Below, piece by piece: positions 16,718-25,741 of a stretch of 64,000 nucleotides of DNA. The position numbers and the translations under genes were made by a program. The notes under the pieces were generated by a model. It had not been told where the DNA came from. It did not search any database and saw nothing but the letters and a program-made list of their open reading frames with translations. Source of the stretch: an uncultured Bacteroidales bacterium (GTDB lineage Bacteria; Bacteroidota; Bacteroidia; Bacteroidales; UBA932); assembly GCA_900316525.1 (NCBI GenBank), contig ONDF01000007.1, positions 1 through 64,000 on the forward strand. Reading direction: 5' to 3'. The number at the start of each line of letters is the position of its first letter. Positions within the stretch are counted from its first letter, which is position 1.

Positions 16718-17473
16718 ATGAAAAAGAAAGTTATTTGGGCGGTCCTGGCCTTCTGGCTGACGCAGACGGCGCAGGCCCAGCAGATCCCGGGGATGGGGTT
16801 CGACACGTGGTCCAGGACCGGCGGGTCCTGGTACCCGTATGCGAAAGAAGCCCCGGCCGCTGAGCGGGTCTGGGATTCCGCCAACAAGGGACTGAGCCTC
16901 CTGGGCGTCAACACCACGACTCCGGAATACGACCACGTGGCCGTGTCCGGAAAGGGGAAGGCGGCGGCGAAAGTGGTCAGCAAGAAGGTCCTGTGGGCCT
17001 TTGTCGCCGGCAATCTCTTCACCGGCCGCTTCAACAAGGTGGTGGACCTGTCCGGGGCCGACCTGGACTTCGGCGTCCCGTTCTCCGGCCGCCCGAAGAG
17101 CCTCTCGGGCTATGTCCATTACATCCCGAAACCCGTCAATTACGCCAAGGAACCGTACCTGGACCGGAAAGGCAGGCCGGATGTCGGCCGGATCGAGGTG
17201 ATCCTGACCGACTGGGAAGGCCTGAAGCACGTCGATACCACGAAAGAGCCCTTCGTGGACGCGGACAAGGATCCGCACCTGATCGCCCGCGCCGTCATGG
17301 ACCTGGAAAAGGATACCGGCGGGTACATTCCTTTTGAAATCAACTTCAAGTACCGCAACGGAAAGACGCCCCGCTATGCGTTCATTTATGTGACCCCCAG
17401 CCGCGACGGCGGCTCTTTCACCGGCGGCAGCGGCAGCACGATGTATGTCGACGAGTTCCGCTTCAATTACTAG
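16718..17473 (+). CDS. PCMD-domain (putative carbohydrate metabolism domain) secreted protein
   Basis: A 251-residue protein with a signal peptide (MKKKVIWAVLAFWLTQTAQA, cleavage after AQA). The mature part begins with a GMGFDTWSRTGGSWYPYAKE segment and ends GSGSTMYVDEFRFNY, both typical of the PCMD family found in Bacteroidota outer-surface proteins. It is probably a beta-sandwich that binds or acts on glycans; no catalytic residues are established. It is followed after 3 bases by a glycosyltransferase gene, so it may be part of an operon for surface carbohydrate. Confidence 0.75.
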   Translation: MKKKVIWAVLAFWLTQTAQAQQIPGMGFDTWSRTGGSWYPYAKEAPAAERVWDSANKGLSLLGVNTTTPEYDHVAVSGKGKAAAKVVSKKVLWAFVAGNLFTGRFNKVVDLSGADLDFGVPFSGRPKSLSGYVHYIPKPVNYAKEPYLDRKGRPDVGRIEVILTDWEGLKHVDTTKEPFVDADKDPHLIARAVMDLEKDTGGYIPFEINFKYRNGKTPRYAFIYVTPSRDGGSFTGGSGSTMYVDEFRFNY

Positions 17474-17476
17474 ACT

Positions 17477-18625
17477 ATGAAAATCCTCTTTGTCGTCAAT
17501 AATTTCTACGCGTCCGGGAACGGCCTGTCCGCTTCCGCGCGCCGGACGGTCCAATATCTCCGCGAGGCGGGGGAGGAGGTCCGCGTCCTTTCCGGCCGCA
17601 ATCATGAGGCCGAAAGGCCCCAGCCGGACTATGTCCTGGCCGATTTCCACGTCCCGGTCTTCGACGGTCTCGTCCAGTCCCACGGCTACAAGTTCGCCCG
17701 GACGGACATCTCCGTGATCAAGGAGGCCGTCCTCTGGGCCGATGTCGTGCATCTGGAGGAGCCGTTCATCATCCAGATGGTGACGGCCCGGATCGCAAAG
17801 TACTATGGCGTTCCTTGCACGGCTACCTATCACCTGCACCCGGAGAACCTCTTCTGTTCGATCAATCTCGGTGACTGGAAGTTCCTCAATTACAATATGC
17901 TCCGGGCCTGGCGGGACTTCGTGTTCAACTATTGCTCGGACATCCAGTGCCCCACGGAGAACGTGCTGGAACGCCTGCAGAAGTTCGGCTTCAAGGCCCG
18001 CCTGCACCTGATCTCCAACGGCATCATTCCCGACAAGGTCACCCGCGTGGAGCAGGACGACGACCCTTCCCGTCCTTTCCTCATCGTGTGCATCGGCCGC
18101 CTCGCCGTGGAGAAGGACCAGCCGACGCTGCTGGAGGCAATGCATTATTCCAAGTATGCGGACCGCATCCAGCTGTATTTCGCCGGCCGCGGCCCCGAAG
18201 CGGAGAGCGTGAAGCAGCAGGCGCACAAGCTCTATGAGGAAGGCGTCGTGAAGTACGATCCCATCTTCCGGTTCCACGACCGGGACGGCCTCCGGAAACT
18301 GGCCGCGAAGGCGGACCTGTACATCCATTGCGCCACGGTCGAGGTCGAAGGATTGTCGGCCTTGGAAGCCCTCCAGCAGGCTGTCGTGCCCGTGATTGCG
18401 GAAGGGGAGCTCACGGCCACCTCCCAGTTCGCCCTGGACGAGCACAGCCTGTTCCCGACCAAGGATCCCAAGGCGTTGGCCGCTTGCATCGACTACTGGC
18501 TGGACCATCCGGAGGAGCGTCACGAGATGGGCTGGCGCTACGCCGAGTCCACGGAAGAATACGACATCCACAAATCCATCGACGCACTGCGGGCGATGTT
18601 CCGCGCCGCCGCCTCCGAAAAATGA
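17477..18625 (+). CDS. Glycosyltransferase family 4 protein
   Basis: A 382-residue GT-B enzyme. The N-terminal domain starts MKILFVVNNFYASGNGLSAS (donor/acceptor glycine loop) and carries DVVHLEEPF and TYHLHPEN. The C-terminal donor domain has FLIVCIGRLAVEKDQPTLLEA, LYFAGRGPE, then ADLYIHCATVEVEGLSALEAL with the E-x7-E motif. GT4 enzymes transfer sugars with retention, usually in cell-surface polysaccharide or glycolipid synthesis. The exact sugar is unknown. It overlaps the peptidase gene by 4 bases. Confidence 0.9.
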   Translation: MKILFVVNNFYASGNGLSASARRTVQYLREAGEEVRVLSGRNHEAERPQPDYVLADFHVPVFDGLVQSHGYKFARTDISVIKEAVLWADVVHLEEPFIIQMVTARIAKYYGVPCTATYHLHPENLFCSINLGDWKFLNYNMLRAWRDFVFNYCSDIQCPTENVLERLQKFGFKARLHLISNGIIPDKVTRVEQDDDPSRPFLIVCIGRLAVEKDQPTLLEAMHYSKYADRIQLYFAGRGPEAESVKQQAHKLYEEGVVKYDPIFRFHDRDGLRKLAAKADLYIHCATVEVEGLSALEALQQAVVPVIAEGELTATSQFALDEHSLFPTKDPKALAACIDYWLDHPEERHEMGWRYAESTEEYDIHKSIDALRAMFRAAASEK

Positions 18626-19299
18626 GAAAGTTCCTGTCGATAGCCGCCGCCCTGGGCCTGCTTGCCGGCTGTCAATGCCGGCAGGGGAGCGCGCCAGCGC
18701 CCGAGTCCGAGCCGGTTGCGGAAGCCGCCCCCGCAGCGCCCGTTTTTACGTCCGAGCCCGTTCCGGCGTCCGTCGAGGCCCGCATGCGCGGGGTTTCCTA
18801 CCCGAACGACGCGGAAATCAAGCTCTCGGACCTCCGCTATCTGCGGCTGTCCTATGTCGATTTCGAGGGCCGGGAGCAGGTAGGGGAACTGGTGTGCAAC
18901 AAGGCCATCGCCGAGGATCTCGTGGCCATTTTCCACGACCTGTACGAGGCCCGCTATCCGATTCGCAGCATCCGGCTCATCGACGATTTCGGGGGAGACG
19001 ACGAGGCTTCCATGGCGGCCGACAACACGTCCTGCTTCAACTACCGGAAGAAAACCGGCATGCGGGAGCTCTCCAAGCACGCGCTCGGCCTCGCCGTCGA
19101 CATCAATCCCTTCGAGAATCCCTACGTCCGTCCTTCCCGCGTTCGCCCCGCCGGCGCCTCGGCCTTTGCGGACCGCACGAAGGATTTCCCGCACAAGATC
19201 GACAAGGAAGACCTCTGCTACCGCCTCTTCCGCGCCCGCGGCTTCTCCTGGGGCGGCACCTGGCGCTCCGTCCAGGATTACCAGCATTTCGAGAAGTGA
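18622..19299 (+). CDS. M15-family D-Ala-D-Ala carboxypeptidase-like lipoprotein
   Basis: A 225-residue protein. The signal ends LLAGC (Cys17), then a Pro/Ala/Glu linker (25-50), then a VanY-like M15 peptidase domain. The zinc site is visible: SKHALGLAVDINPFENPYV provides His and Asp, and the C-terminal DYQHFEK supplies the last His. Members trim peptidoglycan peptides in the periplasm. The start overlaps the glycosyltransferase stop (ATGA). Confidence 0.85.
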   Translation: MRKFLSIAAALGLLAGCQCRQGSAPAPESEPVAEAAPAAPVFTSEPVPASVEARMRGVSYPNDAEIKLSDLRYLRLSYVDFEGREQVGELVCNKAIAEDLVAIFHDLYEARYPIRSIRLIDDFGGDDEASMAADNTSCFNYRKKTGMRELSKHALGLAVDINPFENPYVRPSRVRPAGASAFADRTKDFPHKIDKEDLCYRLFRARGFSWGGTWRSVQDYQHFEK

Positions 19300-19303
19300 C
19301 CTT

Positions 19304-19329
19304 GTCATTTCGAGCTTGTCGAGAAATCT
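19304..19329. repeat. Bacteroidota-type intergenic repeat (GTCATTTCGAGC... family)
   Basis: A 26-base element of the form GTCATTTCGAG-N-CGAGAAATCT with TCGA inverted around a five-base centre. Short elements of this wording recur between genes in many Bacteroidota genomes, as I recall. It lies between the M15 gene and the ThrE promoter box. Confidence 0.45.
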
Positions 19330-19331
19330 AT

Positions 19332-19339
19332 TATCTTTG
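19332..19339 (+). promoter_or_regulatory. Promoter -7 box for the ThrE-type gene
   Basis: TATCTTTG, four bases before the ATG at 19344. Confidence 0.55.
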
Positions 19340-19343
19340 TACC

Positions 19344-20624
19344 ATGGAACGGCAGTACGACTTTTCCGAAGTGCTGGAAGTGGCCTCGATCGCGGGGCAC
19401 ATCCTCCTCGAGAACGGGGCGGAAATCTCCCGCGTAGAGGATATCATGGCCCGGATTTCCACCTATTTCGGGGTGGACCGGGGCAATTTCTTCGTCCTCT
19501 CGAACGGCATCTTCACGACCGGCAGCGCCGGGAAGGTGGAAAAGGCCGGCGGCCAGGCATCGACCTACGCGAACGTGGAATTCATTCCCATCCGGCCCAT
19601 CCAGCTCCAGAAAGTGGTGCAGGTGAACCAGCTCAGCTATGATATTTCCGCGGGAAAATGCACCTTGGAGGAGGCCCGGGCGCGCCTGGAGCAGATCCGC
19701 CGCACCCCGGCCAAGCCCATGTGGGAGCAGACGCTCGGCTCCGCGTTCGGCGCCGCCGGCTTCTGCGCCGTCTTCGGCGGCGGCTGGCTGGACTGCGGCG
19801 CGGCTTTCATCGTGGGCCTGCTGCTGAACGTGTTCATTTACCTGGTGAGCGGCCGATATCTGTCCCGCATCGTCGGCGGCATCTGCAATGCGCTGGTCGC
19901 CACCTTGTTATGCGTCGGGTGCTACCGCATCGGCTTCGGGAACAGCCTCGCGAACATCATCATCGGCGCCATCATGCCGCTCATCCCCGGCGTCCCGTTC
20001 GTGAACGGCGTCCGGGACCTGGCCAATGCGGACTATCTCGCCGGCCTGACGCGGCTTACGGACGCCCTGCTGGGCTTTTTCTGCATCGCGATCGGCGTCA
20101 GCGTCGGCTTCATGCTGGACGGCGCCGTGGCCGGCGGCCTGATCCAGCTGAACGGCGTCTGGGCCAATCCCGAGACGGCCGGCCTCCTGGTCCAGACCCT
20201 GGCCGCGTTCGTCGGCACGACCGCCTTCGCGGTCCTGTTCGGCGTTCCCCGCAAGCAGTATGTCCCGTCCGGCATCGTCGGGGCGCTGGGCTGGCTGCTG
20301 TACCTGGTCCTGTTCCGGAAAGCCGGGATGTCCGCCGCCATGGCGACGCTCGTCTCGACCGTCTTCATCGGCATTCTCTCGCGTATTTTCGCGGTCATCG
20401 AAAAGTGCCCCGCCGCCGTCTTCCTGCTGTGCGGCATCTTCCCGCTCGTTCCGGGAGCGGGCGTGTTTTGGTGCACGTACTACTTGATTTCCAGCCAGAT
20501 GGCGCAGTCAAGCGCGGCCGGTTTCCTGGCCGGCAAGGTGGCCATCGCCATCGTGCTGGGCATCATCCTCGCGATGGAATTGCCGCAGCGGTTCTTCTCC
20601 GGCCACCGGAGGTTGTCACATTAG
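19344..20624 (+). CDS. ThrE-type threonine/serine exporter, single chain
   Basis: A 426-residue membrane protein. The N-terminal DUF1212-type part begins with a helix (HILLENGAEISRVEDIM) and a soluble segment, then about five membrane helices containing PLIPGVPFVNGVRDLANADYL. The C-terminal DUF3815-type part (about 275-420) repeats the membrane fold, with FGVPRKQYVPSGIVGALGW and LLCGIFPLVPGAGVF. The family exports threonine and serine by the proton gradient. Many bacteria use two separate genes; here both halves are in one chain. The 3' end overlaps the convergent transporter gene by 9 bases. Confidence 0.88.
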   Translation: MERQYDFSEVLEVASIAGHILLENGAEISRVEDIMARISTYFGVDRGNFFVLSNGIFTTGSAGKVEKAGGQASTYANVEFIPIRPIQLQKVVQVNQLSYDISAGKCTLEEARARLEQIRRTPAKPMWEQTLGSAFGAAGFCAVFGGGWLDCGAAFIVGLLLNVFIYLVSGRYLSRIVGGICNALVATLLCVGCYRIGFGNSLANIIIGAIMPLIPGVPFVNGVRDLANADYLAGLTRLTDALLGFFCIAIGVSVGFMLDGAVAGGLIQLNGVWANPETAGLLVQTLAAFVGTTAFAVLFGVPRKQYVPSGIVGALGWLLYLVLFRKAGMSAAMATLVSTVFIGILSRIFAVIEKCPAAVFLLCGIFPLVPGAGVFWCTYYLISSQMAQSSAAGFLAGKVAIAIVLGIILAMELPQRFFSGHRRLSH

Positions 20625-21551
20625 GAAGAACATCGCCACACCCACCATGCTCACGGTCACGCCGATGATTTCCTTCAGGCGGACTTTCTGCTTGTACAGG
20701 ATGGCGTAGGGGAGGATGATGAGGACGGGCGTCAAGGCCATCAGGGTCGAGGCGATGCCCGCGTCCGTGTATTGCACGGCCATCAGGGAGAGGGAGACGC
20801 CGAGGGCGGGTCCGAAGAGGGTGAGGATGGCGACATAGGCCAGTCCCTTGCGGTCGTGGAAGGCCGCTTTCAGGCGGGGAAGGTCTTTCTGCAGCGCCAT
20901 CAGGACGAGGAACCCGGCGCAGCCGATGAGCGCGCGGATCATCGTGGACGCGAAAGGCAGCATCGTGTCCATCAGTTCGGGCGCGCCGGCCGGGACCGCG
21001 GCCTCGTAATGCTGCATGCCGATCTTGCTGAGGACGAGGCCGACGCCCTGTCCGGCCCCGGCGCCGAGGCCCAGCAGAACCCCTTTCAGCGGCAGTGACA
21101 GCTTCATGGTATGACCTTCTCCCTTGCTCAAGATGGAGATGGCTATACCGCTGAGGGTCACGACCATCGCCAGAATCGATTTCCAGGTAAGCGTTTCCCC
21201 GAGCAGGGCCCATCCGGCGATGGCGGCCATCGGAGGTGCGAGGGTCATGAACAGCTGGCCGAAGCGCGCGCCGATGACCAGGTAGCTGTTGAAAAGGCAC
21301 CAGTCCCCGAACACATAGCCCACCAGGGCGGAGAGGCCGAGCCAGAGCCAGGCTTTGCCGTCGGCATATAGGGGATAGGGGCGGCCGATGGTGCACCAGA
21401 GCAGGACGGCGAGGAAAAGGAAGGCCATCGCGAGCCGGAGGACGTTGGTCGACATCGACCCGATCCGGTGGCTCGCCTTGTCGGCGAAGATGGCCGTCAC
21501 CGTCCAGAATACGGCGACCATCAGCGAGATGATTTCACCCAGATGCTGCAT
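20616..21551 (-). CDS. EamA/DMT-superfamily transporter
   Basis: A 311-residue protein with ten predicted membrane helices in two EamA repeats (about 5-140 and 160-308). The first repeat has AIFADKASHRIGSMS and GYVFGDWCLFNSYLVIGARFGQL, and the second ends ASTLMALTPVLIILPYAIL. The family exports or imports small metabolites and is not predictable by sequence. The ATG at 21551 follows a TATCTTTG box by 8 bases. A much longer frame continues upstream but is a shadow of the plus-strand acyltransferase gene. Confidence 0.85.
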   Translation of the reverse strand: MQHLGEIISLMVAVFWTVTAIFADKASHRIGSMSTNVLRLAMAFLFLAVLLWCTIGRPYPLYADGKAWLWLGLSALVGYVFGDWCLFNSYLVIGARFGQLFMTLAPPMAAIAGWALLGETLTWKSILAMVVTLSGIAISILSKGEGHTMKLSLPLKGVLLGLGAGAGQGVGLVLSKIGMQHYEAAVPAGAPELMDTMLPFASTMIRALIGCAGFLVLMALQKDLPRLKAAFHDRKGLAYVAILTLFGPALGVSLSLMAVQYTDAGIASTLMALTPVLIILPYAILYKQKVRLKEIIGVTVSMVGVAMFFLM

Positions 21552-21559
21552 AGCGGGGG

Positions 21560-21597
21560 CAAAGATAGTGTAAATTCGTGGAAAATTGTTACCTTTG
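21560..21597. promoter_or_regulatory. Divergent promoter pair: DMT transporter / lipid acyltransferase
   Basis: Minus strand TATCTTTG at 21560-21567 and plus strand TACCTTTG at 21590-21597, the latter 11 bases before the ATG at 21609. Confidence 0.55.
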
Positions 21598-21608
21598 ATA
21601 ATCGAAAG

Positions 21609-23453
21609 ATGAAAGAGCAAGTTACTATAACCGAACCTAAGACCAAAACGACCGTTCTGGAAGTCGACGAACTTCAGAAACTCCTGGGAATCAAGGGGTG
21701 GCTGGGACGTCGGATCGCCTCGGCCGCCTACCGGCTGCTGGAATTCAAGGAGGTGAACCGGATCCATCACAAGTTCCACGAAACCGTCGGCCCCGAATTC
21801 TCGGCGCAAGTGCTGGAGGAAGTGGGCGTCCGCTACGAGATTCCGCAGGAGCAGCTGGACCGCATCCCGCAGGACGGCGGCTTCATCACCGTCTCCAACC
21901 ACCATTACGGCAGCCTGGACGGGATGATCCTGAGCGCCGTGGTCGGCGCCCGCCGCCCGGACTACAAGATCCTCACGACCTTCTTCCTGTCGATGATCCC
22001 GAGCCTCAAGGACAGTTTCATCCCGGTGGACAACTTCTCCAGCGGCGGCGCCCGGAGCATCTCCGGCATCCGCGCCGCGCTCGGCCATATCGCCGACCAG
22101 CATCCCCTGGGCCTTTTCCCGGCCGGAGAAGTGGCCACCTGGCAGAAGGGAAAGAACAAGACCTCCCTCCGCGAAGGAAAGGTGGTGGAAGACATCCCCT
22201 GGGCGGAAAACATCGTCAAGCTGGTCAAGAAATCCGGTTTCCCGGTCATCCCGATCTATTTCGAAGGCGGGAACTCGAAGTCCTTCCATATCCTTGGCCG
22301 GATCCATCCCCGGCTCCGTACCGCGCGCCTCATCCATGAGGTGTTCAACAAGCCCGGAACCGTGATCCGGGTGCGGATCGGCCAGCCCATCCCGGCGGCG
22401 GAGATCGCGTCCATGGACGTGCCGGCCCTGGGCCGATACCTCCGCAACCGCACCTATGCGCTGGAAGGACAGCTCCAGGAGCCGCCCAAGCCGTCCATCC
22501 AGGCGGCGCCCGCGCCCCTGGCGGAACCCGTGCCGGCGGACGAGGTCCGGGCGGAGATGGAGAAGCTCCAGGATCATACCCTCTTCGAGAACGGGGACTA
22601 CCGGGCCTATCTGATTCCGGCCTCGGAAGCGCCGGTCGTGATGCGGGAACTTTACCGCCTCCGCGAGGAAACGTTCCGCGCCATCGGCGAAGGCACCGGC
22701 CAGGCGTTCGATACGGACGAGTATGACGCCTACTACAAGCAGATGGTCCTCTGGCACATCCCGAACCGGGAAATCGTGGGCGCCTACCGCCTCGGCTTCG
22801 GCCCGGAGATCATGGCGGAGCACGGCGGCCGGTCCGGTTTCTACTCGGACTCCCTCGTGAAGTACGGCGACAAGGCGGAACCCCTCCTGTCCCGCTCCAT
22901 GGAACTGGGCCGTTCCTTCATCGTCCAGAAATACCAGCGCGAGGTCCAGCCGCTGCGGCTGCTCCTCACCGGCCTCGCCGTCTCGGTGCTGAAGAATCCC
23001 GCCCTGGAGTACTACTCCGGCCCCGTGAGCATCAGCAACGACATCCCGCACTTCTTCAAGAGCCTGATCGTGGATTACGTCACGAAGAATTTCCCGATGG
23101 CGGATGCGGGCCGGATCGCGCAGCCTTCGCATCCCTTCGTGCCGGATTTCCTGAACGTGAATCCCGAAGACCTGCGGGTCGCCCCCGGAAACATCGACGC
23201 GCTGGACCGGACCCTCCTGGCCCTGTCGGACGGAAAGTACCGCCTGCCGGTGCTCGTCCGCAAGTATTTCAGTTGCAATGCCCGGCTCGTCTGCTTCAAT
23301 GTGGACCCGCTCTTCTGCGACAGCCTGGACGGGCTCATCTTCCTGCGTTACAGCGACTTCCCGAAGAACACGACGCGCGCGGTCCTGCGCGGCCTGCCGG
23401 ATGAGCTGCAGGATGCGGTCTGGACGCGGTTCTACAACGAGCCCCGGCCGTAA
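21609..23453 (+). CDS. Bifunctional PlsC-GNAT acyltransferase (glycine/ornithine-lipid type)
   Basis: A 614-residue fusion. Residues 70-300 are a PlsC-like O-acyltransferase: the NHHYGSLDG segment contains the H-x4-D catalytic motif, GLFPAGEVATW the acceptor loop, and VIPIYFEGG a later block. Residues 330-610 are a GNAT/hemolysin-type N-acyltransferase (LYRLREETFRAIGEGTG, VGAYRLGFG, SMELGRSFIVQKYQ). In Bacteroides the two steps of glycine-lipid synthesis are made by GlsB (N-acylation) and GlsA (O-acylation); a fused enzyme of similar logic (OlsF) makes ornithine lipid in other bacteria. The amino-acid head group here cannot be decided. It is probably at the inner membrane. Confidence 0.87.
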   Translation: MKEQVTITEPKTKTTVLEVDELQKLLGIKGWLGRRIASAAYRLLEFKEVNRIHHKFHETVGPEFSAQVLEEVGVRYEIPQEQLDRIPQDGGFITVSNHHYGSLDGMILSAVVGARRPDYKILTTFFLSMIPSLKDSFIPVDNFSSGGARSISGIRAALGHIADQHPLGLFPAGEVATWQKGKNKTSLREGKVVEDIPWAENIVKLVKKSGFPVIPIYFEGGNSKSFHILGRIHPRLRTARLIHEVFNKPGTVIRVRIGQPIPAAEIASMDVPALGRYLRNRTYALEGQLQEPPKPSIQAAPAPLAEPVPADEVRAEMEKLQDHTLFENGDYRAYLIPASEAPVVMRELYRLREETFRAIGEGTGQAFDTDEYDAYYKQMVLWHIPNREIVGAYRLGFGPEIMAEHGGRSGFYSDSLVKYGDKAEPLLSRSMELGRSFIVQKYQREVQPLRLLLTGLAVSVLKNPALEYYSGPVSISNDIPHFFKSLIVDYVTKNFPMADAGRIAQPSHPFVPDFLNVNPEDLRVAPGNIDALDRTLLALSDGKYRLPVLVRKYFSCNARLVCFNVDPLFCDSLDGLIFLRYSDFPKNTTRAVLRGLPDELQDAVWTRFYNEPRP

Positions 23454-23459
23454 TCACGT

Positions 23460-24119
23460 ATGGACAGTCCTTTCTGGGTATACCTCATCGGCTTTGCGGG
23501 GATGGGCATCTACGGGGTGCGCATCCTCATCCAGTGGTATCTCTCCGAGAAATCCCATTCGGTGGAGTCTCCGGGCATCTACTGGATCCTGAGCAGCATC
23601 GGGGCCGTCATCCTGTACGTGTACGGATGGCTCCGGAAGGACTTCTCCATCATCTTCGGCGAGAGCGTCGGCTATTACATCTACATGTGGAACATCGGCG
23701 TGATGGGCCTGTACAAGAAGGTCCCGCGTGTGGTGATCGTCATCCAGGCGCTGTTCCCGGTCCTGATCCTCGCCCTCATCGCGCGGGATTACCGGTCTTT
23801 CGTGGACACGTTCCTCCAGAATGAGGACGTGCCGCTGGGCCTGCTGCTCTTCGGCGTGCTGGGCCAGTTCACCTATGAGATGCGGACGGTGTACCAGCTC
23901 GTATACAGCTACAAGCGGCACCGGTCCATCCTGCCGCTCGGGCACTGGGTGCTGGGCGTGGTCGGCTCGGTGATGATCATCGCATACGGTATCGTCCGGC
24001 ACGACTGGGTGCTGGCCATCGGCCAGTTCTCCATCGTGTTCACGGTCCGGAACCTGATGATCTCGATCTCGGAAGTCCGCCGGGAAGGGCAGAAAGACGA
24101 CGCGTTGGATAAGGACTAG
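23460..24119 (+). CDS. LAB_N-domain membrane protein (lipid-A biosynthesis N-terminal domain type)
   Basis: A 219-residue membrane protein with about six helices in two similar halves. Each half carries the same pattern: GVRILIQWYLSEKSHSVESP in the first and RTVYQLVYSYKRHRSILPLG in the second, each followed by WILSSIGAVILYVYGW-like or WVLGVVGSVMIIAYGI-like helices. This matches the LAB_N fold, found in proteins near lipid-A and glycolipid genes. No enzymatic residues are evident. It starts 6 bases after the acyltransferase fusion, so the two are probably co-transcribed. Confidence 0.75.
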   Translation: MDSPFWVYLIGFAGMGIYGVRILIQWYLSEKSHSVESPGIYWILSSIGAVILYVYGWLRKDFSIIFGESVGYYIYMWNIGVMGLYKKVPRVVIVIQALFPVLILALIARDYRSFVDTFLQNEDVPLGLLLFGVLGQFTYEMRTVYQLVYSYKRHRSILPLGHWVLGVVGSVMIIAYGIVRHDWVLAIGQFSIVFTVRNLMISISEVRREGQKDDALDKD

Positions 24120-25618
24120 GACTCCTCGTCCACGATCCGCTGCTGTTTCTTGATTTTCCGCACGGGGTCGCATGTGAGGCCGATCCCGAGCTTCTGGAAG
24201 GTCTTGCGGTCCACTTCGCTGAGCATCACCGTGGAATGCACCTGGGCGCCCCGCAGCTTGGGCAGCTGCTCGAGGGCCAGCTTGCAGTTCTCGTCGATCA
24301 GGCTCAACATGGAAATCGCCACCAGCACCTCGTCCGTATGCAGACGGGGGTTGCGCCCGTGCAGATAGTTCACCTTGGTCTTCTGGATCGGGGCGATCAT
24401 GGTCTGGGGAATGAGCTTCACGTTGTGCTCGATACCGGCGATGTGCTTGAGGGAATTCAGGAGCAGGGCGGCGCTGGGGCCGAGCAGGGGACTTCCTTCG
24501 GCGGTCAGGATGGTGCCGTCCTCGAGCTCGATGGCGGCCGTGGCCGTGCAGGTGCTGGAGCGGTCCAGGCGGTCCTTCGCGGCGACCGTGGTCATCCGGT
24601 AGGCCGTGGAAATGCCCGCCCGCTTCATCAGGAGGGCGATCTTGTTCACCTCGGCTTCCGTCGCCTTGCCGTCGGCGAAGTTGCACAGGGCCGTGTAGTA
24701 GCGGCGGACGATCTCCTGCAGGGAGGCCTCGCGGCACACTTCGTCGTCGGAGATGCAGTAGCCGGCCATGTTCACGCCCATGTCCGTCGGGGACTTGTAG
24801 GGGGATTCGCCGTAGATGTCCATGAACAGGGCGTTCATCACGGGGAAGATCTCCACGTCGCGGTTGTAGTTCACCGCCGTCTTGCCGTAGGCTTCCAGAT
24901 GGAACGGGTCGATCATGTTCACGTCCTCGAGGTCCGCTGTGGCGGCCTCGTAGGCGAGGTTCACGGGGTGGGTGAGCGAGAGGTTCCAGATCGGGAAGGT
25001 CTCGAACTTGGCGTAGCCGGCCTTGACGCCGCGCTTGTTCTCCTGGTACAGCTGGCTCAGGCACACGGCCATCTTGCCGCTGCCGGGACCGGGAGCCGTG
25101 ATGACGACGAGGGGCTTCGTGGTCTCCACATAGTCGTTCCGGCCGAAACCTTCGTCGGAGTCGATGAGGGCGACGTTGTGCGGATAGCCTTCGATCGTGT
25201 GGTGATAATAGACCTTGATGCCCATGCTCTCGAGGCGCTTCCGGTAGGCGACCGCGCTGGACTGGCCGCTGAAATGGGTGATGACAATGCTGTTCACGCT
25301 GAGGCCGCGTTCCATGAACTCGTCGCGGAGGCGGAGGACGTCCATGTCGTAGGTGATGCCGAGGTCCGTCCGGACCTTGTTCTTCTGGATATCCACGGCG
25401 CTGATGACGATGACGATCTCGGCGTCATCCTTCATCTGCATGAGCATCTTGAGCTTGCTGTCCGGTTCGAAGCCCGGAAGGACGCGGCTGGCGTGGTAAT
25501 CGTCGAAGAGTTTGCCGCCGAACTCCATGTAGAGCTTGTCGCCGAAAGTGGCGATGCGGTCCTTGATGTGTTCCGATTGGATCTTGAGATACTTTGCGTT
25601 GTCGAACCCGTATTTCAT
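24116..25618 (-). CDS. DUF1846-family protein
   Basis: A 500-residue cytoplasmic protein that matches DUF1846 over its full length. It has a KYLKIQSEHIKDRIATFGDKLYMEFGGK-type start (quoted here only as pattern: residues 9-36), FEPDSKLKML, a glycine loop APGPGSGKMA near residue 180 that resembles a P-loop, and FPVMNALFMDIYGESPYKSP. The family is widespread in anaerobes; I know of no settled function. The start is 26 bases after a TATCTTTG box. It is divergent from the giant-gene operon. Confidence 0.85.
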   Translation of the reverse strand: MKYGFDNAKYLKIQSEHIKDRIATFGDKLYMEFGGKLFDDYHASRVLPGFEPDSKLKMLMQMKDDAEIVIVISAVDIQKNKVRTDLGITYDMDVLRLRDEFMERGLSVNSIVITHFSGQSSAVAYRKRLESMGIKVYYHHTIEGYPHNVALIDSDEGFGRNDYVETTKPLVVITAPGPGSGKMAVCLSQLYQENKRGVKAGYAKFETFPIWNLSLTHPVNLAYEAATADLEDVNMIDPFHLEAYGKTAVNYNRDVEIFPVMNALFMDIYGESPYKSPTDMGVNMAGYCISDDEVCREASLQEIVRRYYTALCNFADGKATEAEVNKIALLMKRAGISTAYRMTTVAAKDRLDRSSTCTATAAIELEDGTILTAEGSPLLGPSAALLLNSLKHIAGIEHNVKLIPQTMIAPIQKTKVNYLHGRNPRLHTDEVLVAISMLSLIDENCKLALEQLPKLRGAQVHSTVMLSEVDRKTFQKLGIGLTCDPVRKIKKQQRIVDEES

Positions 25619-25643
25619 AAGTCGTTTGCCTGAATACGGGATA

Positions 25644-25717
25644 CAAAGATACTCCGAAAAGACGGAATAACAAAATCATTCAGGACGCGGATTTGTCATT
25701 TTTTCTTTATATATTTG
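25644..25717. promoter_or_regulatory. Divergent promoter pair: DUF1846 gene / four-gene giant operon
   Basis: Minus strand TATCTTTG at 25644-25651; plus strand TATATTTG at 25710-25717. The plus box is 24 bases before the ATG of the first giant gene and is the only clear -7 box found ahead of that operon. A TTG triplet at 25693-25695 could be part of a -33 element, though its spacing is shorter than usual. Confidence 0.55.
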
Positions 25718-25741
25718 TATGTTACCAATTTCCATACTGCC

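Noticed and set aside
20616..23132. Long minus-strand extension of the DMT transporter
   Set aside because: The extra 500 codons are antisense to the acyltransferase fusion; the promoter box at 21560-21567 and the ATG at 21551 define the gene.
25715..25741. Upstream TTG start for gene A
   Set aside because: The TTG lies in the TATATTTG promoter box, so it cannot be on the transcript.
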